From: Leptolinea sp964446955
GTDB taxonomy: Bacteria > Chloroflexota > Anaerolineae > Anaerolineales > Anaerolineaceae
Reading direction: 5' to 3'
DNA: 64,000 nucleotides
Assembly: GCA_964446955.1 (NCBI GenBank)
Contig: CAYUQJ010000010.1
Coordinates: 1 to 64,000 of the forward strand
Part shown: piece by piece, positions 9,014 through 16,312 of the stretch
Layout of the letters: every line of letters begins with the position of its first letter
Position numbering within the stretch: the first letter of the stretch is position 1
Notes under the pieces: model-generated
What the model saw: the letters and a program-made list of their open reading frames with translations, nothing else
The model's database searches: none
What the model was told of the DNA's origin: nothing
Translations under genes and position numbers: made by a program

Positions 9014-9366
9014 TGTCCTTCAAAAAAGATTTGCGTAAAATGTTTTTAGAGTCTAGTATTTGGCTAATATCTGGTTCGCTTATATTGATTTCTATACTCA
9101 TTCCAATTACGTTTGGATTGGTAACTAGATTATTCCCATTATTTTCATCAGATTTTCAACTTATTGGAATCATAATTATGAATTTGTTGTTGGCACTTAA
9201 CGGTTATATTCAAATTTATCGAAGGGAATCCCCTGGTTTCGGGTTTGGACACACAATAAAAGGTACTATCGCAGTAATTAATGGAGTAATTTTGTGCCTG
9301 TTTTTTTTAGGTCTTAATTTTTTCATAATAATTTTAAGATTATTTTTTAATGAAAGACTCTATTAA
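9013..9366 (+). CDS. Three-TM membrane protein, putative immunity protein
   Basis: The ATG shares its first base with the stop of the preceding Rhs tip (taatg), so the two are translationally coupled. The 117-residue product is almost entirely hydrophobic, with three helices (residues about 15-38, 50-66 and 85-110) joined by short polar loops. It pairs with a Gly-rich hydrophobic tip. An immunity role is inferred from coupling and composition. Confidence 0.58.
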   Translation: MSFKKDLRKMFLESSIWLISGSLILISILIPITFGLVTRLFPLFSSDFQLIGIIIMNLLLALNGYIQIYRRESPGFGFGHTIKGTIAVINGVILCLFFLGLNFFIIILRLFFNERLY

Positions 9367-9439
9367 ATATATTACTTAGGTGTAGATACTGTCTTTAAAT
9401 CAAGAGACAAGAACTTGATTTGAAGGTAATTAAGAGTAA

Positions 9440-9471
9440 AAAGCAGGTTGGATCATAGCCCAACCTGCTTT
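9440..9471 (-). terminator. Rho-independent terminator reading minus
   Basis: A perfect 12-base inverted repeat (aaagcaggttgg / ccaacctgcttt) with an 8-base loop is followed, on the minus strand, by tttttactcttaatt. It sits directly downstream of a minus-strand coding remnant and so belongs to that lost gene, not to the Rhs array. Confidence 0.7.
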
Positions 9472-9479
9472 GCATTTCC

Positions 9480-9593
9480 CTACACCACCGTTTCTTCTTG
9501 CTTGATCTCCGGCTCTTTGGCCTTCTTCTTCAATTCCTTGTGCCAGTTGTAGCGTGTAGGATATGCTCGTCTTTGAGCGCATGGATTTTCAAA
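9480..9593 (-). pseudogene. 3' tail of an unrelated minus-strand gene
   Basis: Read on the minus strand this stretch is open and ends in a TAG at 9480-9482. The last residues read RYNWHKELKKKAKEPEIK followed by QEETVV, a highly charged tail typical of a protein C terminus. It is followed at once by a good terminator. No start or upstream body is present before the next Rhs core copy. It looks like the end of a chromosomal gene trapped within the array. The parent gene is not recognised. Confidence 0.4.
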
Positions 9594-9637
9594 GTTGCAT
9601 TAGAAAATGTGGTGTTAAATTTTTCTTTCTACGTTAA

Positions 9638-9790
9638 ACCGGCCAGCTCGCCCAGGCCGAACTGGGACTTGACTAATCCATCGCGCTGTTCTACGACCCG
9701 CAGACGGGACACTTCACGCAGGCGGAGAGCATCATCCCCGAGCCGGGGAAGGCGTACATCCGCCGGCTGAGCCTGTCGAAGCCGACGCAC
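9638..9790 (+). pseudogene. Truncated Rhs core copy with in-frame stop
   Basis: The copy opens GQLAQAELGLD, but gactactatgtc is replaced by gactaatccatc, putting a TAA in frame. It continues as FYDPQTGHFTQAESIIPEPGKAY and then breaks into the junction repeat (IRRLSLSKPTH). The same stop-containing variant occurs in the next copy, so the change was spread by duplication or gene conversion. Confidence 0.72.
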
Positions 9791-9827
9791 CGGCCAGCTC
9801 GCCCAGGCCGAGCTGGGACTGGACTAA

Positions 9828-10646
9828 TCCATCGCGCGGTTCTATGACACGCTGACGGGACACTTCACCCAGGCTGACAGTATCATCCCTGAGCCGGGGA
9901 AGGCGTCCGCGTTTGACCGGTATGCGTATGTTAGCAATAATCCAATCAAGTTTATTGATCCAAGTGGGCACAGGGAAGCAGGAGAATGTGATGATGATCC
10001 ATCTGGCAAGTGTCGTGAGTATAAAAAGAAGAAAGATAGTTTCTATCAAAAACATAGAAAAGAAAATAAAGAGGAGGAGAGCATTCCACTCTTTGGTTTT
10101 GGTATTCAAGAATCCATAGAACATACTATATTTCATCAGGACTTACCTATGGGGGATTATATCGAGTTTGGTTCTACCTCTTCGGACAGTATCAATACCC
10201 CAGGTGATATTGCGCTACTTGCAGAATTTGATAATGGTAAGCCCGCTGGGATTGAATTCGATACAGAGAATGTTTTTGGAGGTTTTAATAAAGATGAAGG
10301 ATTTATGATTGGAGGTAGAACACCATCTATAAACGAATTTTTTGGTATAGATAATGAATTGACTTCAACCCATTATGCTGGATCAAAATCTGCGATTCAA
10401 AGTAATACGGATTTTGATAGCAAAGTTACAATTTCTTTTTATCCTTTGGACATAACTACAAAGACGGATTTTATGAATGGTGAGGTAATGTCAGGATATT
10501 ATGTAACTGCGTCTTTTGAAAGAACTGTATCGGTTGCAGCTATTGTTACGGCTAGTGTATATTTTGGAGCTCCTGAATTTGCGCCAGCTGTAATTAAGTT
10601 TTTATCATCATGTACGATGAATAGTTGTCCAAATATCATAAGGTGA
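9828..10646 (+). CDS. Orphan Rhs core end with unclassified tip
   Basis: The frame is open directly after an in-frame TAA (9825-9827) that replaces a core Tyr codon. It reads SIARFYDTLTGHFTQADSII, then SNNPIKFIDPSGH and a hinge with two Cys (ECDDDPSGKC). The first ATG is at 10149, far inside the tip, so an independent start is doubtful. The tip is acidic and Gly-rich in the middle (DIALLAEFDNGKPAGIEFDT, FGGFNKDEGFMIGGRTPS) and has one hydrophobic helix near the end (AAIVTASVYFGAPEFAPAVI). I do not recognise a family. A TPR-like membrane protein gene follows after 4 bases. Confidence 0.55.
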   Translation, partial: SIARFYDTLTGHFTQADSIIPEPGKASAFDRYAYVSNNPIKFIDPSGHREAGECDDDPSGKCREYKKKKDSFYQKHRKENKEEESIPLFGFGIQESIEHTIFHQDLPMGDYIEFGSTSSDSINTPGDIALLAEFDNGKPAGIEFDTENVFGGFNKDEGFMIGGRTPSINEFFGIDNELTSTHYAGSKSAIQSNTDFDSKVTISFYPLDITTKTDFMNGEVMSGYYVTASFERTVSVAAIVTASVYFGAPEFAPAVIKFLSSCTMNSCPNIIR

Positions 10647-10650
10647 GAAG

Positions 10651-11442
10651 ATGACTGTTTTAGAAGAGTATGATTTTGTAATAACAACATTTCTTTCAAC
10701 AAGAAAGGGGATTAATGAAATAATCGAAGACAGTATTAATTCAAGACTTGTTAGGCTATTAGTTGTGATTTTACGAATGGATATTTTTCAATATAGAGAG
10801 ATGGCTAATCAAATTGATTTGTCGAGCTTGAATCAAAATAGCAATGAATATTTCATCTTTCTGGAATCAAAAATAGCATATCTGTGCATTAGTAGATATA
10901 AAGAAAAAAGATTTGACTTTTCAAAAGAGAGAGTAGATGAATTAATTACTTTATGTAACCAAGCATTACACATAAATCCTAACGCTTATGTAGCTTCAAC
11001 CCAATTAGCTTTCCTTATGGAAAACAAGCTTAATGATTTTTCCGGTGCAATTTCATTACTGGAAAATATAGTCAATTATGGATTTTCATCATCACAAATT
11101 GCCTCAGATCTTTTGTATTTGTATATATTGACAAAGAATTGGCAAAGAGCGGAGGAAATTCTTGCTAATTTAGATCCTATAAGCAATAAATTATTAGCCT
11201 TTATTGCGGTTAAATTTGATCGTTATCCAGCGTTTCTCCTTATTATAATCTTGACAATTCTTTTTATTGGGCTGTTTCATATAGGTATTTTTGTATATAT
11301 CGGATTAATGTTTTTATATATGCTAATAATGGTTCTAGGGTTGCTCTATAAAAATAGAGTTATACAAAAATTCTCAATAACTCAAATTTTGGTTATTTTA
11401 GGAGGTTTTTTGTTTGTTTTTTTTGGAAAAATGTTCTCGTAA
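10651..11442 (+). CDS. TPR-like protein with C-terminal membrane helices, putative immunity protein
   Basis: The 263-residue product has an all-helical N-terminal part whose residues about 95-180 look like degenerate tetratricopeptide repeats (ALHINPNAYVASTQLAFLME, then DFSGAISLLENIV and NWQRAEEILANL). Three hydrophobic helices follow (residues about 188-205, 207-228 and 240-260). It starts 4 bases after the last Rhs tip in the array, with aggtgagaag as a possible ribosome site. Its location makes it the presumed immunity gene of that tip; the function is inferred. Confidence 0.55.
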   Translation: MTVLEEYDFVITTFLSTRKGINEIIEDSINSRLVRLLVVILRMDIFQYREMANQIDLSSLNQNSNEYFIFLESKIAYLCISRYKEKRFDFSKERVDELITLCNQALHINPNAYVASTQLAFLMENKLNDFSGAISLLENIVNYGFSSSQIASDLLYLYILTKNWQRAEEILANLDPISNKLLAFIAVKFDRYPAFLLIIILTILFIGLFHIGIFVYIGLMFLYMLIMVLGLLYKNRVIQKFSITQILVILGGFLFVFFGKMFS

Positions 11443-11595
11443 TGGACCATAATTCCTATCTTATAAAAATAAGGAAATATTATCAAAGGGAGGTTCCAAA
11501 CTTTGTTAGCGAACACTTTTTTTGCTAAACGGTTCCACTCAACAGTCTGTGGCTGTAACATGCTCAACCATCGGGTCCTTTATCCGTCATTCCAC

Positions 11596-11674
11596 CACCG
11601 GCCAGCTCGCCCAGGCTGTACTGGGACTTGACTACTATGTCGCGCGTTTTCTGCGCAGCGGACCCGCAGACGGA
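11596..11674 (+). pseudogene. Short broken Rhs core copy
   Basis: The copy reads TGQLAQAVLGLDYYVARF and is then frameshifted by the same insertion as at 1-30, 3316 and 8155 (here ttttctgcgcagcggacccg). It breaks off within a few codons. No tip follows. This is the last recognisable core copy before the chromosome resumes, apart from a 23-base scrap at 11814. Confidence 0.7.
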
Positions 11675-11683
11675 CGTGTGTAC

Positions 11684-11745
11684 GGGCGAAGCATCCGGAG
11701 ATTAACTAAACATTACTGACAGGCTACGCTCCGGATGCTTCGCCC
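11684..11745. repeat. Perfect 17-base inverted repeat
   Basis: The arms gggcgaagcatccggag (11684-11700) and ctccggatgcttcgccc (11729-11745) are perfect reverse complements around a 28-base spacer. It lacks a T-run, so it is not a typical terminator. It resembles a palindromic interspersed element sitting in the Rhs debris; that reading is inference. Confidence 0.65.
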
Positions 11746-11813
11746 CTACCTTATGCTCTCTGACCACCTGGGCTCAGCCGACGCACCGCTATCGCATAGC
11801 ACCCTGCATAGGG

Positions 11814-11837
11814 CACCGGCCAGCTCGCCCAGGCCGT
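11814..11837 (+). repeat. Terminal scrap of Rhs core
   Basis: The 22-base text that opens nearly every core copy (accggccagctcgcccagg, then ccg) occurs once more here, joined directly to the upstream region of the next chromosomal gene. It marks the right edge of the array. Confidence 0.65.
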
Positions 11838-11883
11838 GCCGTATCCCCTACGAATTATTTTCAAACCAACTCCGCCTTCCGGC

Positions 11884-11889
11884 TATAAT
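11884..11889 (+). promoter_or_regulatory. Possible -10 box
   Basis: A perfect TATAAT lies 24 bases before the ATG at 11914. No convincing -35 box is visible at 16-18 bases upstream, so the call is weak. Confidence 0.3.
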
Positions 11890-11913
11890 AGGATATTAAG
11901 AAAGAAGGTGGAT

Positions 11914-13176
11914 ATGACGTTCCGGTCACCCTGTTTCCTTACCAAAAAAGCCGTTTCTCTCCTTCTCAGCGGGGTTATTTGTTTCTCATTTCTGGCGCAG
12001 CCGGCCGCGCCCGCGTTCGCGCAGGATGCCACCCCGACCCCCGAACCCGCGGCTGATCCAACTGAAGAGGCCCCCGCCGTGCCGGCTTTTGAACCGCAGC
12101 CGGCCGCCGGCCCGCGCTTCAGAGCCTATCAGGATATTGTGCTGGACTACATCCACATGGTCAGCCCGACGGAAGGCTGGGCGCTCAGCGGGCAGACGGT
12201 ATTGACCACCGTCAATGCCGGACTTACCTGGCACGAAGCCTCCCCACCGGAAGTCATCCCTGATGGAACCACAGCCGTGCCGTACGGCGCCTTCCTCGAT
12301 AAAAAGACCGCGTGGATCATCTACGCCATTGACGGAACGATCAACCCGGCCGCCTCCGTTTGGAACACGGTCGATGGCGGTCTCACCTGGACGCCGTCCG
12401 TACCCCTTAATCACCAGGCTTACGGCGACAAGCTGTGGGCGCAATTCAACGTGCTGGATGCCAACACCATCTGGATGATGGTGCGCGGTATGTACGTGGG
12501 GGCCGGAACGCACTACAACCACAACCTTTTCCGGAGCCTGGATGGCGGGCTGACGTGGGAGTTCCTCCCGTCTGAATTCAGCGACGACTACACCGGCATG
12601 GACTTTGCCGATGTGTTGTTCGGCGTGCGCACATTGCAGACCGCCCGCATGTACGCGCCGTCACCCCCGGCCTATGAGATCACCGAAGACGGCGGCGCCA
12701 CGTGGCAGTTATTTGAGCTGCCCCCGCCTCCCCTCGACCCCAACCTGTTCGACCATTATCCCAACTGTGAAACCTATCAGCCGGTGGCGCTTTCGAACGA
12801 GTCATACCGCATGATTGTGGCCTGTTTTGATAATTTCGATCCACCCCAACGGTACGAAGGGTACTTTTACTCCAGCCGCAACGGCGGCAAAACCTGGTTG
12901 TTCGGCAAACTGCCTGAACAATCACGTCCGGATACGGCCCAACTGGCCTACTTTGACACCGAAAATGTGTTCCTGCTCGGCAAACATTCCTTCCAGAGCT
13001 CGGATAATGGGATGAAATGGTCGTATATGAAGGTGGTCAACTGGGACGGGCAATTCTCATTCCCCGACCCGCAGCATGGGTTCGCCATCGCGCGCCTGAT
13101 GGGCGGCGTGTCCCTGGTCAAAACCACCGACCGGGCGGCTACCTGGAAGATCGTGCTGCCCAGGATCGTTCGCTAA
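11914..13176 (+). CDS. Exported BNR/YCF48-like beta-propeller protein
   Basis: ATG 11914 is chosen because aagaaggtgg precedes it. A Sec signal peptide (AVSLLLSGVICFSFLAQPAAPAFA) is followed by a Thr/Pro/Glu linker (TPTPEPAADP). The mature protein contains repeated propeller blades of BNR/YCF48 type: GWALSGQTVLTTVNAGLTWH, SVWNTVDGGLTWTP, FRSLDGGLTWEFLP, EITEDGGATWQLFE, YSSRNGGKTWLFGK and SSDNGMKWSY. Such propellers are common exported proteins of uncertain function in this phylum. No sialidase catalytic residues were identified, so enzyme activity is not claimed. Composition is GC-rich, unlike the Rhs tips before it. Confidence 0.78.
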   Translation: MTFRSPCFLTKKAVSLLLSGVICFSFLAQPAAPAFAQDATPTPEPAADPTEEAPAVPAFEPQPAAGPRFRAYQDIVLDYIHMVSPTEGWALSGQTVLTTVNAGLTWHEASPPEVIPDGTTAVPYGAFLDKKTAWIIYAIDGTINPAASVWNTVDGGLTWTPSVPLNHQAYGDKLWAQFNVLDANTIWMMVRGMYVGAGTHYNHNLFRSLDGGLTWEFLPSEFSDDYTGMDFADVLFGVRTLQTARMYAPSPPAYEITEDGGATWQLFELPPPPLDPNLFDHYPNCETYQPVALSNESYRMIVACFDNFDPPQRYEGYFYSSRNGGKTWLFGKLPEQSRPDTAQLAYFDTENVFLLGKHSFQSSDNGMKWSYMKVVNWDGQFSFPDPQHGFAIARLMGGVSLVKTTDRAATWKIVLPRIVR

Positions 13177-13208
13177 CAGTATCAGATTTATAAGATAGGT
13201 AATCATTT

Positions 13209-13676
13209 TTGGACTGTCGTGTAGAAGTAAGAATTGATGACCTCACCGGACCTGAAGTCCTGGCGCTCCTTGAGTTTCATCTGAAATCAATGAGTGAAAC
13301 CACGCCACCCGAGAGTATGCACGCCCTGGGGCTTGAAGCATTGCGGCAACCCGAAGTCACGTTTTACACGGCATGGGAAAATGGCGAACTGAGGGGTTGC
13401 GGCGCGTTAAAAGCCATGGGTGGTCTCCGCGGGGAGATCAAATCCATGCGCACAGATCCACGTTACCTGCGGAAAGGTGTCGCCCGCAGTGTTTTAAAGA
13501 CCATCATCGCGGAGGCCCGGCGGCGCGGATACCACCGCCTGTACCTCGAGACCGGCACACAGCCGTTTTATGAACCGGCCCGCCGGTTGTATTGGTCACT
13601 GGGTTTTGTGGAATGCCCCCCCTTTGAAGGGTACACGGAAGACCCAAACAGTTATTTTATGACCATGAAGCTGTAA
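13209..13676 (+). CDS. GNAT family N-acetyltransferase (YsnE-like)
   Basis: The 155-residue protein transfers an acetyl group from acetyl-CoA to an unknown small molecule or protein. The acetyl-CoA loop is visible as RYLRKGVARSVL (R/Q-x-x-G-x-A/G) after the strand GEIKSMRTDP, and the C-terminal GNAT strand pair includes RRLYWSLGFVECPPFEGY. The N-terminal text (RIDDLTGPEVLALLEFHLKS) matches the YsnE-like subgroup. The start is a TTG with a weak ribosome site (ataggt); no better start exists within the domain. It stands alone, 32 bases after the propeller gene. Confidence 0.85.
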   Translation: MDCRVEVRIDDLTGPEVLALLEFHLKSMSETTPPESMHALGLEALRQPEVTFYTAWENGELRGCGALKAMGGLRGEIKSMRTDPRYLRKGVARSVLKTIIAEARRRGYHRLYLETGTQPFYEPARRLYWSLGFVECPPFEGYTEDPNSYFMTMKL

Positions 13677-13689
13677 GAAAATGCGGTGG

Positions 13690-14430
13690 TAGACATGCCC
13701 CATCGGTTTCTCATCTAATGAAAAATTTCCTGGAAATGGCATATCCCCGGTAGAACATGTCGGGTTGACCGCGCCCTCACGTTGACCGGATCAATAGCAT
13801 CGGGTCAGATAATTGCGCATGCAGTCAACCCAACCTACAAAAAAACAAAATGTAGGGTGGCGTTGAACGCACATGCAACCATCATCATTTATATAGAATT
13901 ACCTTAAATAGCGAGTAGTGCGTTCAACCCACCATAACATGCCCCATCCGTTTCCCATCCAATGAAAACATCCATGGAGATGGCATATCCCCGGTCGAAC
14001 ATGTCGGGTTGAATGCCCCATTACGTTGACCGGATCAATAGCATCGGGTCAGATAATTGCGCATGCAGTCAACCCAANNNNNNNNNNNNNNNNNNNNNNN
14101 NNNNNNNNNNNNNNNNNNNNNNNNNNNNNNNNNNNNNNNNNNNNNNNNNNNNNNNNNNNNNNNNNNNNNNNNNNNNNACGTTGACCGGATCAATAGCATC
14201 GGGTCAGATAATTGCGCATGCAGTCAACCCAACCTACAAAAAAACAAAATGTAGGGTGGCGTTGAACGCACATGCAACCATCATCATTTATATAGAATTA
14301 CCTTAAATAGCGAGTAGTGCGTTCAACCCACCATAACATGCCCCATCCGTTTCCCATCCAATGAAAAACATCCATGGAGATGGCGTATCCCCGGTCGAGC
14401 ATGTCGGGTTGAACGCACAGGCAACCAGGA
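13690..14430. repeat. Two-module palindromic repeat array (interrupted by a gap)
   Basis: Units of about 240 bases alternate two imperfect hairpin modules. One has arms gggttgaccgc and gcggtcaaccc or relatives. The other has arms ggtggcgttgaacgcac and gtgcgttcaacccacc. Between them lies a spacer (ccatccgtttcccatccaat). tgtcggg recurs at 13759, 14002 and 14402; the N gap falls inside a unit. The same family recurs at 53209 and 54656. No transposase or coding region was seen within. This fills the gene-free stretch 13677-14430. Confidence 0.8.
14078..14177. other. Assembly gap of 100 N
   Basis: Exactly 100 N bases join two copies of the same repeat module. The round length is the usual scaffolder default, so the true distance and copy number here are unknown. 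Confidence 0.97.
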
Positions 14431-14495
14431 AGCCCCGAACAGATTTCTCCCTACAGAAAATCGAATAATTACCCCAAAATAGTCCATAAAGATCA

Positions 14496-14524
14496 TTGAA
14501 TTTCTTGCTGTCTTCTTATATAGT
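14496..14524 (+). promoter_or_regulatory. Sigma70-type promoter for the lipoprotein gene
   Basis: TTGAAT (14496-14501) and TATAGT (14519-14524) are separated by 17 bases and lie about 50 bases before the ATG at 14577. An overlapping TATATA at 14517 is an alternative -10. Confidence 0.55.
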
Positions 14525-14576
14525 GGAAGTGCGAAAATAATCGGCTACCATTGTGGATTCGCGCGGAGAGGTAAAA

Positions 14577-15647
14577 ATGAAGACCCCTTATTTGCATGTC
14601 AGTATATCGCTTCTTGCCCTATCTTTACTGGCGGCAGCCTGCAACCTGCCCATGGCCCCAACTGTTGAGCCTACGGCCGCGCCGACCGACACGCCGGTTC
14701 CCCCGACAGCCACCTCCGCGCCGACAGAAACCCCGTTGCCGCCCACTGAAACCCCTGAACCGGAGATCGTGCACGTCATGTGGCCCGGCTCTCCGTTAGG
14801 GAACTTGAATCAAACGGTGCATGATCAAGTGGATGACGTAACCGCCAGCCAGAAGCAGGCTTTTGGCGGCGACGATTTCCGCAATGGCCTGTACGAACGA
14901 CCGTTTGACCCGGAAATGAACTACCTGCCGTATGCCGATCTGGTTACGGTCTACCTTAACCGGCAGGATCCGTTGTGGATCTATGTAACCTTTAAAGTTA
15001 AGGCCCCTGTCACCGATGACCCCGATGGCAACACGCACTTCATGGTGGAGATCGATAAGGACCTCGACAGCCGCGGGGATGTGCTCATTGTCAGCGGCAT
15101 CCCGGAAAGCAAGGAATGGTCAACGAAATCGGTGATGGTTTTCACCAATCCGGATGTTAATGTGGGCGGTACCATGGTGGTCAAGCCGGACCCGTCGCTG
15201 TCAGAAGGCCGCGGCTACTTCCAGGAGATCTTCAACGACGGTCGCGGGGATGATCCCGACCTGGCCATGTCCCGCCTCTCGCGCAACGGTGATGATATGG
15301 TGTTGATCGCGTTCAAAAATTCCCTCTCCGGTGGCGAAAAGGGCGCCTTTATCTGGCTGCCGTGGGTGGATACAGGTATGCTTGATTGGTCACTGTTCGA
15401 ACATAACGACCATTTCACTTTCTCGCAGGCTGGCTACCCCTTGAAGGAAGATGCTGAGAATTATCCCCTGAAAGAACTATGGGGTATCGACAATACCTGC
15501 CGTGTGCCCTCCGGTTTTACCCTCACCGGCACCATGCCCGGGCTTTGCCCCAACTACGACCCTCCACCGTCCACCGGACGTCCGTCAACTACCTGTGTGG
15601 AAGTGTGTTATGTTGGCGCGGCTGGCCGGATTTGTGTCTGCCAGTAA
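14577..15647 (+). CDS. Lipoprotein with Thr/Pro linker
   Basis: ATG 14577 follows a strong ribosome site (ggagagg). The N terminus is a lipoprotein signal ending in LLAAAC, with the modified Cys followed by NLPMAP. A Thr/Pro-rich spacer (about residues 28-63) lifts the domain from the membrane. The body of about 280 residues is acidic and strand-rich (WIYVTFKVKAPVTDDPDGN, HFMVEIDKDLDSRGDVLI) and reads like a calcium-type or carbohydrate-type beta domain. The C terminus has several Cys (TTCVEVCYVGAAGRICVCQ). I do not recognise the family. It is a single gene behind its own promoter. Confidence 0.75.
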   Translation: MKTPYLHVSISLLALSLLAAACNLPMAPTVEPTAAPTDTPVPPTATSAPTETPLPPTETPEPEIVHVMWPGSPLGNLNQTVHDQVDDVTASQKQAFGGDDFRNGLYERPFDPEMNYLPYADLVTVYLNRQDPLWIYVTFKVKAPVTDDPDGNTHFMVEIDKDLDSRGDVLIVSGIPESKEWSTKSVMVFTNPDVNVGGTMVVKPDPSLSEGRGYFQEIFNDGRGDDPDLAMSRLSRNGDDMVLIAFKNSLSGGEKGAFIWLPWVDTGMLDWSLFEHNDHFTFSQAGYPLKEDAENYPLKELWGIDNTCRVPSGFTLTGTMPGLCPNYDPPPSTGRPSTTCVEVCYVGAAGRICVCQ

Positions 15648-15743
15648 AGAGAACAAATATTCATAATTGCATGATCGTTTTTGGAAAGTACGGTTCATGG
15701 TAGGATTAACTGTTTTTCAATACAAACATGAGCGGAGGACCGG

Positions 15744-16256
15744 ATGATCGCATCCAGAGACCATGTGGGTAAACCCATCATCAGCATCACAGACGGAAGT
15801 GACCTTGGAGAGATAAAAGGGCTTTACCTGGACCCGGACATGCGTCAGGTGGCCGGTGTTTTTGTGGGTAGCGAAGGCCTGCTCAACCGCAAGCCGCTGG
15901 CTCTTTCACAGAACGATGTCAGGGTCTGCGGGGTGGATGTGTGGCTGGTTTCCGGCCCGGATGTGGTTAAACCGATGGAAGAGATACCGGAATCTGTCTC
16001 GTTTATCCCGGTGACCGATGTGCGCGGCCGAGAAGTACAGACCGAAGGCGGAACCAAACTTTGTGTGATCGAAGATGTCATTCTGGATAATGACGCGCAT
16101 GTGCTGGGTTTCCTGCTCGGGCGGGTTTTCTCCGAAGGTCCGCTGGCCGAGCGTAAGACGGTCTCGCGGGATGCCTTCCTCACGCTGGGCAATAAGGAAG
16201 CACCCATGACCGTCGATCTGGCGCAGGCGGAATCGCTAACGATCCAGTCGATCTAA
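15744..16256 (+). CDS. PRC-barrel domain protein
   Basis: The 170-residue protein has two tandem PRC-barrel-like halves. The first (residues about 5-75) begins HVGKPIISITDGSDLGEIKG with VAGVFV; the second (about 88-165) has VTDVRGREV and the matching IEDVILDNDAHVLGFLLGRV. PRC barrels are small beta domains that bind proteins or RNA, as in RimM and photosynthetic reaction centre H. The start has a good ribosome site (gcggagg). A role in metal or stress response is sometimes proposed for stand-alone forms; nothing here decides it. Confidence 0.75.
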   Translation: MIASRDHVGKPIISITDGSDLGEIKGLYLDPDMRQVAGVFVGSEGLLNRKPLALSQNDVRVCGVDVWLVSGPDVVKPMEEIPESVSFIPVTDVRGREVQTEGGTKLCVIEDVILDNDAHVLGFLLGRVFSEGPLAERKTVSRDAFLTLGNKEAPMTVDLAQAESLTIQSI

Positions 16257-16312
16257 GCCTCTAATACGCGCAGGTCCGTGACCCGGTTCCTGTCAAACCC
16301 GGAGGGTTATCC

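Noticed and set aside
1..11837. Insertion sequences or transposons behind the core repeats
   Set aside because: The repeats encode Rhs core text, and no transposase, terminal inverted repeat pair or target duplication was seen.
11986..12522. Long minus-strand open frame opposite the propeller gene
   Set aside because: It is the high-GC shadow of the + strand gene, which has a signal peptide and repeated blades.
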